Positions 1 through 9,254 of a stretch of DNA of 64,000 nt are shown here, piece by piece; positions within the stretch are counted from its first letter, which is position 1, and each line of letters starts with the position of its first letter. The position numbers and the translations under genes were made by a program. The DNA comes from Nocardioides pantholopis (GTDB taxonomy: Bacteria > Actinomycetota > Actinomycetes > Propionibacteriales > Nocardioidaceae), in assembly GCF_003710085.1 (NCBI RefSeq), contig NZ_CP033324.1, forward strand, positions 1,364,001-1,428,000. Reading direction: 5' to 3'. The notes below the pieces were generated by a model. It had not been told where the DNA came from. It searched no databases and saw only the letters and a program-made list of their open reading frames with translations.

Positions 1-1361
1 CCGAGGCGCACGGCGGCCGGGACTCGTTCGCCGAGTACCGGATCGACGAGCAGATCGCCAAGGCGCTGGACCGCAAGGTCTGGCTGCCCTCGGGTGGGTC
101 GCTGATCATCGACCGCACCGAGGCGATGACGGTGATCGACGTCAACACCGGCAAGTTCACCGGCTCCGGGGGCAACCTGGAGGAGACCGTCACCAAGAAC
201 AACCTTGAGGCGGCCGAGGAGGTCGTGCGCCAGCTGCGGCTGCGCGACATCGGCGGCATCATCGTCGTCGACTTCATCGACATGGTCCTGGAGTCCAACC
301 GCGACCTGGTGCTGCGTCGCCTCGTGGAGTGCCTGGGCCGGGACCGCACCCGGCACCAGGTGGCCGAGGTCACCTCGCTGGGCCTGGTGCAGATGACCCG
401 CAAGCGGATCGGCACCGGCCTGGTCGAGTCGTTCAGCGAGAACTGCGAGCACTGCCAGGGCCGCGGCGTCGTCATCTCCGACCAGCCGGTCGAGCCGCGC
501 CGCGACGGTGGCGACCAGGACCGCGGCCGCTCCGCGGGCCGTCGCCGGGGCAAGGGTCGCGGCGGGGACGAGCAGTCCGGCTCGGCTCCCCAGTCGGGCC
601 AGTCGGGCCAGTCGGGCCAGTCCGGACGGCAGTCGCCGCCGAAGCCGCCCACTCCCAAGGACGTGGCCGCGATGGCCCGGCCGGAGTCCGCATCCCTGCC
701 CGCCGACGAGCAACTCGACGAGCAGCCCCACGAGCAGCCGTCCGACCAGCCGGAGGAGTCCAGCGCCCCGGTCGAGCAGGTGCCGGACCAGCCGGTCGAG
801 CAGGTGCGGGACCAGTCGGCCTCCCAGTCGATCCCAGAGCCCGCCCGCGAGGACGCACCCTCCGCCCCGAAGGTCGTGACCCGGACTCGCCGGCGCGGGT
901 CCAGTCGGCCGGCGGAGCAGCCGGAGGCGCCCGCCGTGGAGCAGTCCGCCGTGGACCAGCCGACGACGGAGGCGCCCCAGGCCGCCCCTGAGGCACCCGC
1001 CGTCCCTGAGGCCCCCGCGCCCGCCGCGGTCACGGAGGACGCCGGGACCCCCCGGGTCGTGACCCGGACCCGCCGGCGCAGCGCGAACCGACCGGCCGGG
1101 CAGCCCGAGGACGCCACGGTGGTGGTCGTGACCGAGCCGGAGCCCGTCTCCGTGCCCGAGCCGGCCGCCGCGCCGGCCGAGCCGGTCGCCGCGGCACCGC
1201 GTGTGGTCACCCGTACGCGCACCCGCAGCGCCAACCGCCCCGCCGGCCCGCCGGCGAGCACCGACGGCAGCGCCCGGTCCACGGACCCGGACGGGGGAGC
1301 GGACGACACCGACGGGGCCGCACCCGCGCCGGTGAAGAGGAAGGGCACCCGCAAGCGCTGA
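1..1361 (+). CDS. rne: Ribonuclease E/G family, C-terminal part (5' end outside window)
   Basis: Endoribonuclease that processes and decays mRNA and stable RNA in the cytoplasm. The reading frame is open from base 3 and the start lies upstream. The visible part carries the end of the DNase I-like catalytic region: VIDVNTG (about nt 135-155) and DFIDM (about nt 270-285) hold the two metal-binding aspartates, and CEHCQGRG (about nt 447-470) is the Zn-link variant. After nt 480 comes about 290 residues of low-complexity tail: a 9-bp SGQ tandem repeat (about nt 588-625), Gln/Asp/Pro-rich stretches, and three copies of a basic module reading about VVTRTRRRSANRPAG (near nt 870, 1055 and 1200). Such tails in actinobacterial RNase E are disordered and probably bind RNA or partners (inference). 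A hairpin-poor gap and a promoter for rplU follow. Confidence 0.93.
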   Translation, partial: EAHGGRDSFAEYRIDEQIAKALDRKVWLPSGGSLIIDRTEAMTVIDVNTGKFTGSGGNLEETVTKNNLEAAEEVVRQLRLRDIGGIIVVDFIDMVLESNRDLVLRRLVECLGRDRTRHQVAEVTSLGLVQMTRKRIGTGLVESFSENCEHCQGRGVVISDQPVEPRRDGGDQDRGRSAGRRRGKGRGGDEQSGSAPQSGQSGQSGQSGRQSPPKPPTPKDVAAMARPESASLPADEQLDEQPHEQPSDQPEESSAPVEQVPDQPVEQVRDQSASQSIPEPAREDAPSAPKVVTRTRRRGSSRPAEQPEAPAVEQSAVDQPTTEAPQAAPEAPAVPEAPAPAAVTEDAGTPRVVTRTRRRSANRPAGQPEDATVVVVTEPEPVSVPEPAAAPAEPVAAAPRVVTRTRTRSANRPAGPPASTDGSARSTDPDGGADDTDGAAPAPVKRKGTRKR

Positions 1362-1388
1362 GGCTGGGGGCTCCGGGCGCCGCCCGTT

Positions 1389-1417
1389 TTGCCGGGAGTG
1401 CCCGGAGTCCGTAGTAT
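1389..1417 (+). promoter_or_regulatory. Sigma70-type promoter for rplU-rpmA
   Basis: TTGCCG (1389-1394) and TAGTAT (1412-1417) are separated by exactly 17 bases, a good housekeeping promoter. A start near 1424 would give a leader of about 160 nt before rplU. L21 operons in other bacteria have structured autoregulatory leaders, but no known structure was recognised here. Confidence 0.6.
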
Positions 1418-1585
1418 TGAGCCTCGGTGCGTGGACACGTGCCAACCCCGTGTGGCGCACCACTTCTCGGCATGGCTGTCTCGGCAGCCTCCGGCTGGTG
1501 TGCGGAGCGCCCGGGACGAACGACGCAGCAGACCAGACGTGGCGGACCTCAGCCACGACCCAGCAGGACGACGAAGGAGACCGCG

Positions 1586-1894
1586 GTGTACGCGATCGTG
1601 CGCGCAGGCGCCAAGCAGCAGAAGGTTGCCGTGGGCGACGTCATCGAGATCGACAAGGTGACGACCGGGGTCGGCGAGACGCTGACCCTCCCCGTCGTCC
1701 TCGGTGTGGACGGCGAGACGGTGACTGCCGACGCCGCGAAGCTGGACAAGGCCTCGGTCACGGTGGAGGTCCTCGGCGCCACCAAGGGTCCGAAGATCAT
1801 CATCCAGAAGTACAAGAACAAGACCGGTTACAAGAAGCGCCAGGGTCACCGCCAGAAGTACACCCAGGTCAAGGTCACCGACATCTCCCTCTGA
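1586..1894 (+). CDS. rplU: 50S ribosomal protein L21
   Basis: Binds 23S rRNA in the large subunit. The 102-residue product starts [14 protein letters not shown] and ends with the basic conserved stretch [20 protein letters not shown], normal L21 length. The GTG start is chosen because it gives the canonical N-terminus and has a purine-rich AAGGAGA site (1574-1580) upstream; the frame is open further upstream but that part has no L21 similarity. rpmA follows 43 bases later in the usual L21-L27-Obg order. Confidence 0.97.
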   Translation: MYAIVRAGAKQQKVAVGDVIEIDKVTTGVGETLTLPVVLGVDGETVTADAAKLDKASVTVEVLGATKGPKIIIQKYKNKTGYKKRQGHRQKYTQVKVTDISL

Positions 1895-1937
1895 GCCTTC
1901 GCGGCCCCGAGCACCACGACGACACAAGGATCACGAC

Positions 1938-2192
1938 ATGGCACACAAGAAGGGCGCGGCGTCCACCAAGAACGGCCGCGACTCCAACGCCCAGCGCCTC
2001 GGCGTCAAGCGGTACGGCGGCCAGCTGGTCAACGCCGGCGAGATCATCGTGCGCCAGCGCGGGACCCACTTCCACCCGGGCAGCGGCGTCGGCCGCGGCG
2101 GCGACGACACCCTCTTCGCGCTGGTCCCCGGTGCTGTCGAGTTCGGCACCCGTCGTGGGCGCCGGGTCGTCAACATCGTCCCGGGCGAGTGA
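1938..2192 (+). CDS. rpmA: 50S ribosomal protein L27
   Basis: Large-subunit protein whose N-terminus reaches the peptidyl transferase centre. The 84 residues begin [19 protein letters not shown], the mature-type N-terminus without the cleavable extension of Firmicutes, and contain the signature [10 protein letters not shown]. Co-transcribed with rplU. A 10-bp hairpin lies between it and obgE. Confidence 0.98.
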   Translation: MAHKKGAASTKNGRDSNAQRLGVKRYGGQLVNAGEIIVRQRGTHFHPGSGVGRGGDDTLFALVPGAVEFGTRRGRRVVNIVPGE

Positions 2193-2223
2193 CCTGACGC
2201 TCGCCAAGCAGTTCCTTCACGGA

Positions 2224-2248
2224 GGGCGTCCCGGTTCACGGGGCGCCC
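2224..2248 (+). terminator. Hairpin between rpmA and obgE
   Basis: Arms 2224-2233 and 2239-2248 pair over 10 bases with one G-U pair and a 5-nt loop. There is no T tract, so it may be a weak terminator or processing site that lowers obgE relative to the ribosomal genes. Confidence 0.45.
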
Positions 2249-2308
2249 TTCGACCATTTCAGACCGGCTTCCGGTCTCCTGCCCCACCTGATCGGCGGTA
2301 ACACCCTC

Positions 2309-3856
2309 ATGGCCCTCCCGACCTTCGTCGACCGCGTGACGCTGTACGTCAGCGCCGGGCGCGGCGGCAACGGCGTCGCCTCGGTGCACCGCGAGAAGTT
2401 CAAGCCGCTCGGCGGCCCGGACGGCGGCAACGGCGGACCCGGCGGGTCCGTGATCCTGCGCGTCGACCCCGACGTGACCACGCTGATCGACTACCACCAC
2501 AGCCCCAAGCGCCAGGCCGAGCACGGCGGCCACGGCGCCGGCGCCCACCGCAACGGCGCCCACGGCTCGGACCTGGTGCTGCCGGTCCCCGACGGGACGC
2601 TGGTCAGCACCCGGGACGGCGAGGTCCTGGCCGACCTGGTCGGCGCCGGCACCGAGCTGGTCATCGCCGCCGGTGGCCGCGGCGGCCTCGGCAACGCCGC
2701 GCTGGCCTCCGCCAAGCGCAAGGCACCCGGCTTCGCGCTGCTCGGCGAGCCGGGCGACGAGCTCGAGATCGTCCTGGAGCTCAAGGTCGTCGCGGACATC
2801 GGCCTGGTCGGGTTCCCGAGCGCCGGCAAGTCCAGCCTGATCGCCGCGATCAGCCGGGCCCGGCCCAAGATCGCCGACTACCCGTTCACGACCCTGGTCC
2901 CGAACCTGGGCGTGGTCCGGGCCGGGGACACCACCTTCACCGTGGCCGACGTACCCGGCCTGATCGAGGGGGCCAGCGAGGGGCGAGGCCTGGGACACGA
3001 GTTCCTGCGCCACATCGAGCGCTGCGCGGCACTGGTGCACGTCATCGACCCCGCCTCCATCGAGCCGGGCCGCAACCCGGTCGACGACCTCGACGTCATC
3101 GAGAACGAGCTTGCCCGCTACGGCGGGCTCGAGGACCGCCCGCGCTTGGTCGCCCTGAACAAGGTCGATGTCCCCGACGGCCGCGAGATCGCGGAGATGA
3201 CTGTCGAGGAGCTGCGCGGCCGCGGCCTGCGGGTCTTCCTGGTCTCGGCGGCGTCCGGCGCCGGGCTCAAGGAGCTCACGTTCGCGATGGCCGAGATCGT
3301 GGCCGCGGCCCGGGCCGCCCGCCCGGTGGTCGAGGCCGAGCGGATCGTGCTGCGTCCCCGCGGCGCCGACGAGACCGGCGACTTCACGATCACCGAGACC
3401 GACCAGGGCTGGCGGGTGCGCGGCACCAAGCCCGAGCGCTGGGTGCGCCAGACCGACTTCAGCAACGACGAGGCAGTGGGCTTCCTCGCCGACCGGCTCA
3501 ACCGGCTCGGCATCGAGGAGAAGCTGGTCCGGCTCGGCGCCGAGGAGGGCGACGCGGTCCTCATCGGGGCCGAGGAGAACGCCGTGGTCTTCGACTTCAA
3601 GCCCGGCATCGAGGCCGGTGCGGAGATGCTCGGCCGCCGCGGCGAGGACCAGCGCTTCGACCACTCCCGCCCCGCCGCCCGGCGACGTCGGGCGATCGAC
3701 GAGGCCATGGACGACCGGGGCGAGAACGAGACCCGCGCCGACGTCGCCCGTCGGCACGACCAGCCCGTCAAGGGCGGCAGCGGGATCGGCCCGATGTCCT
3801 ACGAGATCGGCGGGCGCGAGGACCCGGACCGCGTCGAGCAGGACCCCGGCGAGTGA
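2309..3856 (+). CDS. obgE: GTPase Obg (CgtA)
   Basis: Essential ribosome-associated GTPase acting in 50S assembly and stress control. The 515 residues show the Gly-rich Obg fold (about 1-158), a G domain with P-loop GFPSAGKSS near 168, switch [14 protein letters not shown] and NKVD near 284, an OCT domain (about 345-430) with YxIT-like [10 protein letters not shown], and a charged tail of about 90 residues typical of actinobacterial Obg. Its last four bases (GTGA) overlap the start of proB. Confidence 0.97.
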   Translation: MALPTFVDRVTLYVSAGRGGNGVASVHREKFKPLGGPDGGNGGPGGSVILRVDPDVTTLIDYHHSPKRQAEHGGHGAGAHRNGAHGSDLVLPVPDGTLVSTRDGEVLADLVGAGTELVIAAGGRGGLGNAALASAKRKAPGFALLGEPGDELEIVLELKVVADIGLVGFPSAGKSSLIAAISRARPKIADYPFTTLVPNLGVVRAGDTTFTVADVPGLIEGASEGRGLGHEFLRHIERCAALVHVIDPASIEPGRNPVDDLDVIENELARYGGLEDRPRLVALNKVDVPDGREIAEMTVEELRGRGLRVFLVSAASGAGLKELTFAMAEIVAAARAARPVVEAERIVLRPRGADETGDFTITETDQGWRVRGTKPERWVRQTDFSNDEAVGFLADRLNRLGIEEKLVRLGAEEGDAVLIGAEENAVVFDFKPGIEAGAEMLGRRGEDQRFDHSRPAARRRRAIDEAMDDRGENETRADVARRHDQPVKGGSGIGPMSYEIGGREDPDRVEQDPGE

Positions 3857-4983
3857 ACGGCGGCGCCTCGGCGCAGGCACGTACGCCGGTGCGCGCGGCC
3901 CGGCGGATCGTGGTCAAGGTCGGGTCCTCGTCGCTGACCGCGGCGGACGGTGGCCTCGACCCCGCGCAGCTCAGCGGGCTGGTCGACGTACTGGCGGCGG
4001 CGCGGGGTCGCGGCGCCGAGGTCGTCCTGGTGTCCTCGGGCGCGATCGCGGCCGGCCTCTCCCCGCTCGGCCTGCGGGGGCGTCCGAAGGCCCTCGCGCT
4101 GCAGCAGGCGGCCGCCTCGGTCGGCCAGGGGCTGCTCGTGCACCGCTACACCGAGGAGCTGCGCCGCCACGGGCTGACCGCGGGCCAGGTGCTGCTCACC
4201 CTGGACGACGTCACCCGCCGCGCCCACTACCGCAACGCGCACCAGACCTTCGCCAAGCTGCTCGACCTCGGCGTGCTGCCCATCGTCAACGAGAACGACA
4301 CAGTGGCGACCAGCGAGATCCGGTTCGGCGACAACGACCGGCTGGCGGCGCTGGTCGCCCACCTGGTGCAGGCGGACCTGCTGGTGCTGCTCTCCGACGT
4401 GGACGGCCTGTACACCGCCAAGCCCGGGACCCCCGGCGCCCGGCTGCTCGGTGACGTCCGCTCCGCCGCGGACCTGAGCGGCCTCGACATCGGGTCGGTG
4501 GGCTCGGCCGTCGGCACCGGCGGCATGGTCACCAAGGTCGAGGCAGCCCGGATCGCGGTGGAGGCCGGCATCCCGGTGGTCCTGACCTCGGCCGGCAACG
4601 CGGGCAGGGCCCTGGCCGGCGACCCGGTCGGCACGCTGTTCCACGCCACCGGTCGGCGCCGCTCGACCCGGCTGCTCTGGCTCGAGCACGCCACCGAGGC
4701 CCTGGGCACGGTCCTCGTCGACGCCGGCGCCGTGCGGGCCGTCGTCGACCGCGGCGCCTCGCTGCTGGCCGCCGGGGTGACCGGGTGCACCGGGGCGTTC
4801 CACGCGGGGGACCCGGTCGACATCGCCGGTCCCGACGGCGTCGTCGTCGCTCGCGGCCTGGTGAACTTCGACGCCGAGGAGCTGCCGACCCTGGTCGGCC
4901 GGTCCAGCCACGACCTCAAGCGGGAGCTGGGAGCCGGGTACGACCGCGAGGTCGTGCACCGCGACGACCTCGTGCTGCTCTGA
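3853..4983 (+). CDS. proB: Glutamate 5-kinase
   Basis: First enzyme of proline synthesis: phosphorylates the gamma-carboxyl of glutamate. The 376-residue protein has the amino-acid-kinase domain ([10 protein letters not shown] near 18, [12 protein letters not shown] near 59, NENDTV and [12 protein letters not shown] near 148-165) and a C-terminal PUA domain (about 280-365). The GTG start overlaps the obgE stop as GTGA, implying translational coupling. proA, which often follows, is not next; an inverted-repeat element follows instead. Confidence 0.96.
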   Translation: MNGGASAQARTPVRAARRIVVKVGSSSLTAADGGLDPAQLSGLVDVLAAARGRGAEVVLVSSGAIAAGLSPLGLRGRPKALALQQAAASVGQGLLVHRYTEELRRHGLTAGQVLLTLDDVTRRAHYRNAHQTFAKLLDLGVLPIVNENDTVATSEIRFGDNDRLAALVAHLVQADLLVLLSDVDGLYTAKPGTPGARLLGDVRSAADLSGLDIGSVGSAVGTGGMVTKVEAARIAVEAGIPVVLTSAGNAGRALAGDPVGTLFHATGRRRSTRLLWLEHATEALGTVLVDAGAVRAVVDRGASLLAAGVTGCTGAFHAGDPVDIAGPDGVVVARGLVNFDAEELPTLVGRSSHDLKRELGAGYDREVVHRDDLVLL

Positions 4984-5016
4984 CCGCCGGTACGGCGTAC
5001 CCGCTCGCCGCCTTGC

Positions 5017-5105
5017 GGCCGGGACTTCTCGGGCACTTCCCGCGCTCCTAGGGCTGGCGGAGGCCGAGAACCCCGGGGATCCCCGGTGTGCCGGGGATCC
5101 CGGGC
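5017..5105 (+). repeat. Dispersed palindromic repeat, copy A
   Basis: About 85 bases that align along their length, with a few small gaps and mismatches, to the reverse complement of about 50633-50713 (copy B). The core is a perfect hairpin, arms 5076-5086 and 5091-5101 around TGTG; each arm is itself the GGGATCCC-type palindrome. It sits after proB and may act as a terminator. Two homologous copies in 64 kb suggest a repetitive extragenic family. Confidence 0.8.
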
Positions 5106-5238
5106 TGACCCCGACCTGCGCCCGGCTGACACGCCAGGGGCCGCTGAGGCCCCTGTCGTCTGTGTCACCGTTGCTGTTACGGTCGTCACAGCGACGCGTC
5201 GGGAGGGCGTGTCCAACGAACCAAGGAGGAATGTTCTC

Positions 5239-5820
5239 GTGAATTCCACTCTTTCCACTCGGGCTGCGGCGTTCGGCGCCGCACTCGCACTCGGCGCCGG
5301 CGTCCTCGTCACGACGGCACCCGCCGCCGAGGCGAAGGTCAGCTCGGTGAAGAGCAGCTACAGCTGCGCCACCGACTTCGGCGACCAGGTCCTCACCGTC
5401 AAGACCAAGGTCAAGCTGCCGGCGAAGGTGAAGAAGGGCAAGAAGGTCGGCGCGAAGCCGGTCACCCTCACCGTCACGCTGCCTCAGGGGCTCTCCGACG
5501 GGCTGCGCCTGCTGGGCATCTCGAGCCTGTCCGGCTCGGCGTCCGGCGTGAAGGCCAAGGCCGGCAAGACCACTATCAAGATCTCCGGGATCAAGTTCAC
5601 CAACGCCCCGGTCCCGGCCAGCGGCCAGATGACGTTCAAGGCCAAGGGCAAGACCGCGCCGGTGAAGTTCAAGAAGGCCGGCAAGTTCACGATCAACGTC
5701 CCGAAGTCCTTCAAGTTCAGCTCCGCCGACCAGTCCGGCGGCGCGCTGACCACCAAGGCCCCGTGCACGCTGGTCAAGGGCTCGCCCGCCAAGCTCGGGA
5801 GCATCAAGGTCACCAAGTAA
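5239..5820 (+). CDS. Secreted protein, DUF6801-like
   Basis: A 193-residue exported protein with no enzymatic motif. GTG at 5239 is chosen because a strong AAGGAGGA site (5223-5230) precedes it by 8 bases and a Sec signal peptide follows (hydrophobic about 8-30, cleavage near APAAEA-KV). The nearby ATG at 5231 is out of frame and stops at once. The mature part starts SSYSCATDFG, is Lys/Thr/Val-rich and looks all-beta, with a second Cys near the C-terminus that could pair with the first. The pattern resembles DUF6801 proteins of actinobacteria; that assignment is from memory of the family. Function unknown. Confidence 0.7.
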   Translation: MNSTLSTRAAAFGAALALGAGVLVTTAPAAEAKVSSVKSSYSCATDFGDQVLTVKTKVKLPAKVKKGKKVGAKPVTLTVTLPQGLSDGLRLLGISSLSGSASGVKAKAGKTTIKISGIKFTNAPVPASGQMTFKAKGKTAPVKFKKAGKFTINVPKSFKFSSADQSGGALTTKAPCTLVKGSPAKLGSIKVTK

Positions 5821-5854
5821 GGACCCGATCCGAGCTTGACCACCAGCTCCACCC

Positions 5855-5884
5855 GACGGCCCGGTGCTTCGGCACCGGGCCGTC
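5855..5884 (+). terminator. Intrinsic hairpin after the secreted protein gene
   Basis: Perfect 13-bp stem (5855-5867 / 5872-5884) closed by a TTCG tetraloop. No T tract follows, as is common in high-GC actinobacteria. Confidence 0.75.
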
Positions 5885-5948
5885 GTGCTGCCCGTGGCAG
5901 AGCCGGCTGGTCGGCGCCGCACGGGCGCGCCGTAGTCTTGGCCGGGAC

Positions 5949-7118
5949 ATGTCCGACACCGTCTATCTCGACCACGCCGCCACGACGCCGATGGTGCCCG
6001 CGGCGCTCGAGGCGATGACGGCGCAGCTGCGCTCGGTCGGCAATCCCAGCTCCCTGCACGCCTCCGGCCGGCACGCCCGGCGGGTCGTGGAGGAGTCGCG
6101 GGAGGCGATCGCGCAGGCGGTGGGCTGCCGGCCCGGCGAGGTCGTCTTCACCTCCGGTGGGACCGAGGCCGACAACCTCGCGGTCAAGGGCGTCTTCTGG
6201 TCCCGCCGCGCCGCGGACCCCCGCCGGGTGCGGATCCTCGCCTCCGCGGTGGAGCACCATGCAGTGCTCGACCCGCTGCACTGGCTGGCCGGGTCCGCCG
6301 GCGCCCAGGTCGACCTGCTCCCGGTCGACCGGCACGGGGTCGTCGACCTCGACGCCCTGCGGGCCTGCATCGAGCAGGACCCCGGCTCGGTCGCGCTGAT
6401 CTCGGTGATGTGGGCCAACAACGAGGTCGGCACCCTGCAGCCGGTCGAGGACGTCGTCGCGCTCGCGGCGGCGCACGGCATCCCGGTGCACTCCGACGCC
6501 GTCCAGGCCCTCGGGGCCGTCCCCGTGGACTTCGCGGCGTCCGGGCTCGACGCGCTGACGATCACCGGCCACAAGGTCGGCGGGCCGTACGGCGTCGGCG
6601 CGCTCGTCGTACGCCGCGAGCTGGAGGTCACCGCGCTGGTGCACGGCGGCGGCCAGGAGCGCGACATCCGCAGCGGCACCCTGGACCCGCCGGCCATCGC
6701 CGGGCTGGCGGCGGCCGTGGAGCTGTCGGTGAAGCACCAGGCCGACCACGCGACCCGGATGGCCGCCCTGCGCGACGAGCTCGTCGAGGGCATCCGCGGG
6801 GTCGTCCCGGACGCCACCCTCAACGGTCACCCGACGCACCGGCTGCCCGGCAACGCGCACCTGTCCTTCCCCGGCTGCGAGGGCGACTCGCTGCTGATGC
6901 TCCTCGACGCGCGCGGCATCGAGTGCTCCACCGGCTCCGCGTGCTCCGCCGGCGTGCCGCAGGCCTCCCACGTGCTGCTCGCGATGGGCCGCGGCGACGA
7001 CGACGCCCGCAGCTCGCTGCGCTTCTCCCTGGGCCACACCAGCACCTCCGACGACGTGGCAGCGGTCGTGGACGCGATCGGCCCGTGCGTCGAGCGGGCC
7101 CGGGCCGTGCGCCGGTGA
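5949..7118 (+). CDS. iscS: Cysteine desulfurase (IscS/NifS class)
   Basis: PLP enzyme that takes sulfur from cysteine as a persulfide. The 389-residue product starts [25 protein letters not shown] carries the PLP-stacking histidine, [11 protein letters not shown] the Schiff-base lysine (about residue 207), and [14 protein letters not shown] the catalytic cysteine loop near 325. mnmA lies only 10 bases downstream, so the likely sulfur acceptor is MnmA and tRNA thiolation, the same pairing as in mycobacteria. TAGTCT at 5933-5938 could be its -10. Confidence 0.95.
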   Translation: MSDTVYLDHAATTPMVPAALEAMTAQLRSVGNPSSLHASGRHARRVVEESREAIAQAVGCRPGEVVFTSGGTEADNLAVKGVFWSRRAADPRRVRILASAVEHHAVLDPLHWLAGSAGAQVDLLPVDRHGVVDLDALRACIEQDPGSVALISVMWANNEVGTLQPVEDVVALAAAHGIPVHSDAVQALGAVPVDFAASGLDALTITGHKVGGPYGVGALVVRRELEVTALVHGGGQERDIRSGTLDPPAIAGLAAAVELSVKHQADHATRMAALRDELVEGIRGVVPDATLNGHPTHRLPGNAHLSFPGCEGDSLLMLLDARGIECSTGSACSAGVPQASHVLLAMGRGDDDARSSLRFSLGHTSTSDDVAAVVDAIGPCVERARAVRR

Positions 7119-7128
7119 GGTCGCGGGC

Positions 7129-8250
7129 ATGAGGGTCCTCGCGGCGATGTCGGGCGGGGTCGACTCGGCGGTCGCCGCGGCGCGCGCCGCCGAGGCCGGC
7201 CACGACGTGACAGGCATCCACCTGGCCCTCTCGCGCAACCCCGCGTCGTACCGCTCCGGCGCCCGCGGCTGCTGCACGATCGAGGACAGCAACGACGCCC
7301 GCCGGGCGGCCGACGTGATCGGCATCCCGTTCTACGTCTGGGACCTCTCCGAGCGGTTCCACGCCGACGTGGTCGAGGACTTCATGGACGAGTACGCCGC
7401 GGGCCGCACGCCCAACCCGTGCCTGCGCTGCAACGAGAAGATCAAGTTCGCCGCCGTCCTGGACCGGGCGCTGGCGCTGGGCTTCGACGCGGTGGCCACC
7501 GGCCACTACGCGCAGCTGCGGACCGGAGCCGACGGCCTAATCGAGATGCACCGGGCCACCGACGCGGGCAAGGACCAGTCCTACGTCCTCGGCGTCCTCG
7601 ACCAGGACCAGCTGCGGCACTCGCTGTTCCCGCTCGGGGACACCCCCAAGTCCGAGGTCCGCGCGGAGGCCGCCCGCCGCGGGCTGCTGGTCGCGGACAA
7701 GCCGGACAGCCACGACATCTGCTTCGTCGCCGACGGCGACAACGCCGGCTGGCTGCGCGAGAAGCTGGGGGAGCGCGCCCCCAACCACGGCGGCCCCATC
7801 GTCGACGACGCGACCGGCGCGGAGCTCGGCCGCCACGAGGGGACCTACGGCTTCACGATCGGGCAGCGCAAGGGGCTGCGGATCGGCCGGCCCGCGCCGG
7901 ACGGGAAGCCGCGGTTCGTCCTCGACATCGAGCCGGTGACCGGCACCGTCCGGGTCGGCCCGCACGCGCGGCTCGCCGTGGACCACCTCGCGGGCATCCG
8001 GCCCCGGTGGTGCGGCACCGTGCCCACCCGGCTCGCCGGGCCGGAGGTGACCGTCCAGCTCCGCGCCCACGGCCGGGAGCACCGCGCCGAGGTCACCGTC
8101 ACCGGGGACGAGGTCGCCATCGACCTGCTCGACAGCGCCCACGGCATCGCCCCGGGGCAGGCGGCCGTGATCTACGACGGCACCCGCGTCGTCGGCTCCG
8201 CCACCATCTCCGCGACGCGCCGCGCCGCGGACCACGAAGGAGTCCGATGA
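7129..8250 (+). CDS. mnmA: tRNA-specific 2-thiouridylase
   Basis: Makes s2U34 in tRNA for Lys, Glu and Gln using ATP and persulfide sulfur. 373 residues: N-type ATP pyrophosphatase loop [11 protein letters not shown] at 8-18, [12 protein letters not shown] with the first catalytic Cys near 99, GHYAQL, SHDICFV with the second Cys near 199, and [11 protein letters not shown] starting the central/beta-barrel part. Overlaps the next gene by ATGA. Confidence 0.97.
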   Translation: MRVLAAMSGGVDSAVAAARAAEAGHDVTGIHLALSRNPASYRSGARGCCTIEDSNDARRAADVIGIPFYVWDLSERFHADVVEDFMDEYAAGRTPNPCLRCNEKIKFAAVLDRALALGFDAVATGHYAQLRTGADGLIEMHRATDAGKDQSYVLGVLDQDQLRHSLFPLGDTPKSEVRAEAARRGLLVADKPDSHDICFVADGDNAGWLREKLGERAPNHGGPIVDDATGAELGRHEGTYGFTIGQRKGLRIGRPAPDGKPRFVLDIEPVTGTVRVGPHARLAVDHLAGIRPRWCGTVPTRLAGPEVTVQLRAHGREHRAEVTVTGDEVAIDLLDSAHGIAPGQAAVIYDGTRVVGSATISATRRAADHEGVR

Positions 8251-9242
8251 CGATCGCCACCGGGATCGGGTCCATGCCCGGCACCGAGCAGCACGACTAC
8301 CCCGAGGCCGTGCGGACGGTGCTCGGCGAGCTTCCTGACCTGCCGCACCTGCCGGAGGTGCCCGGCCGCGGGGTGACCGCGACCATGACCGGGCGCGCCC
8401 TGGCCGTGCTCGCCGACCTGGGCGCCGACCTGCAGCCCGCCGGATGGCGGCTCACCGGCGGCGGCGCCGGGGCCGACCACCGCCGGGCCCGCAGCCTGCT
8501 CGCGCAGGACCTCGACGTTTTGGAGGAGCAGGCCCAGGGACGCGCCGGTGCCTTCAAGATCCAGGTCGCCGGGCCGTGGACCCTCGCGGCGACCGTCGAG
8601 AAGCCGCGCGGCGACAAGCTGCTCTCCGACCGGGGCGCCCGTGCCGACCTGGCCCAGGCGCTCGCCGAGGGCCTGCGCGGCCACGTGCGCGACGTACGCC
8701 GGCGGCTGCCGGACGTGACCCGGCTGGTGGTGCAGGTCGACGAGCCGGCGCTCGCGGCGGTGCTGGGCGGCGCGGTGCCGACGTCGTCGGGCTTCCACCG
8801 CCACCGCAGCGTGGACCTCCCCGAGGCCTCCGCCGCGCTGGAGGAGGTGCTCGCCGCCGTCGCGGCGGAGGGCGCCGAGCCGTGGGTGCACAGCTGCGCC
8901 CCCGGCACCCCGCTCGGGCTGCTGCGCGGGGCCGGTGCCCGCGGTCTCGCGGTCGACCTCGCAGTGCAGACCGCGGCCGACCACGACGCGCTCGCCGAGG
9001 CCCTCGAGGCGGGGGAGACCGTCGCCCTCGGGGTGGTCCCGTCCCTCGACGCCGGCTCGCCGACGTCGGACGTCCAGCTGACCGAGTCGGTGCTGCGCTG
9101 GCTCGACATGCTCGGCCTGGACCCCGCCGAGGTCGGCGGCCACCTGGTGCTCAGCCCCGCGTGCGGGCTCGCCGGCGCGTCGTACGCCTGGGCCCGGCAG
9201 TCCCTCGTGCTGGCGCGGACGACCGCCCGCAACCTCGGCTAG
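8247..9242 (+). CDS. MetE-type (cobalamin-independent) methionine synthase family protein, short form
   Basis: 331 residues, about the size of only the C-terminal catalytic barrel of MetE. It begins ATGIGSMPG, and the zinc ligands are visible as WVHSC (His about 214, Cys about 216) and SPACGLAG (Cys about 305), the H-x-C...C pattern of the UROD/MetE-like superfamily. Homologues sit between mnmA and ligA in mycobacteria and other actinobacteria, annotated methionine synthase or hypothetical. Methyl transfer to a thiol is likely; the methyl donor is unknown because the N-terminal folate half of MetE is absent. ATG overlaps the mnmA stop. Confidence 0.8.
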   Translation: MTIATGIGSMPGTEQHDYPEAVRTVLGELPDLPHLPEVPGRGVTATMTGRALAVLADLGADLQPAGWRLTGGGAGADHRRARSLLAQDLDVLEEQAQGRAGAFKIQVAGPWTLAATVEKPRGDKLLSDRGARADLAQALAEGLRGHVRDVRRRLPDVTRLVVQVDEPALAAVLGGAVPTSSGFHRHRSVDLPEASAALEEVLAAVAAEGAEPWVHSCAPGTPLGLLRGAGARGLAVDLAVQTAADHDALAEALEAGETVALGVVPSLDAGSPTSDVQLTESVLRWLDMLGLDPAEVGGHLVLSPACGLAGASYAWARQSLVLARTTARNLG

Positions 9243-9254
9243 CGTCCGCGGACG

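Noticed and set aside
1931..3880. Long minus-strand open frame opposite obgE (and similar ones opposite proB, ligA, gatB, leuB)
   Set aside because: They lie fully opposite well-supported genes, have Gly/Ala/Arg/Asp-biased products without domains, and are expected in DNA of this GC content.
5086..5238. N-terminal extension of the secreted protein starting before 5239
   Set aside because: It would run through the end of the repeat and its hairpin, lacks an RBS, and would bury the signal peptide.
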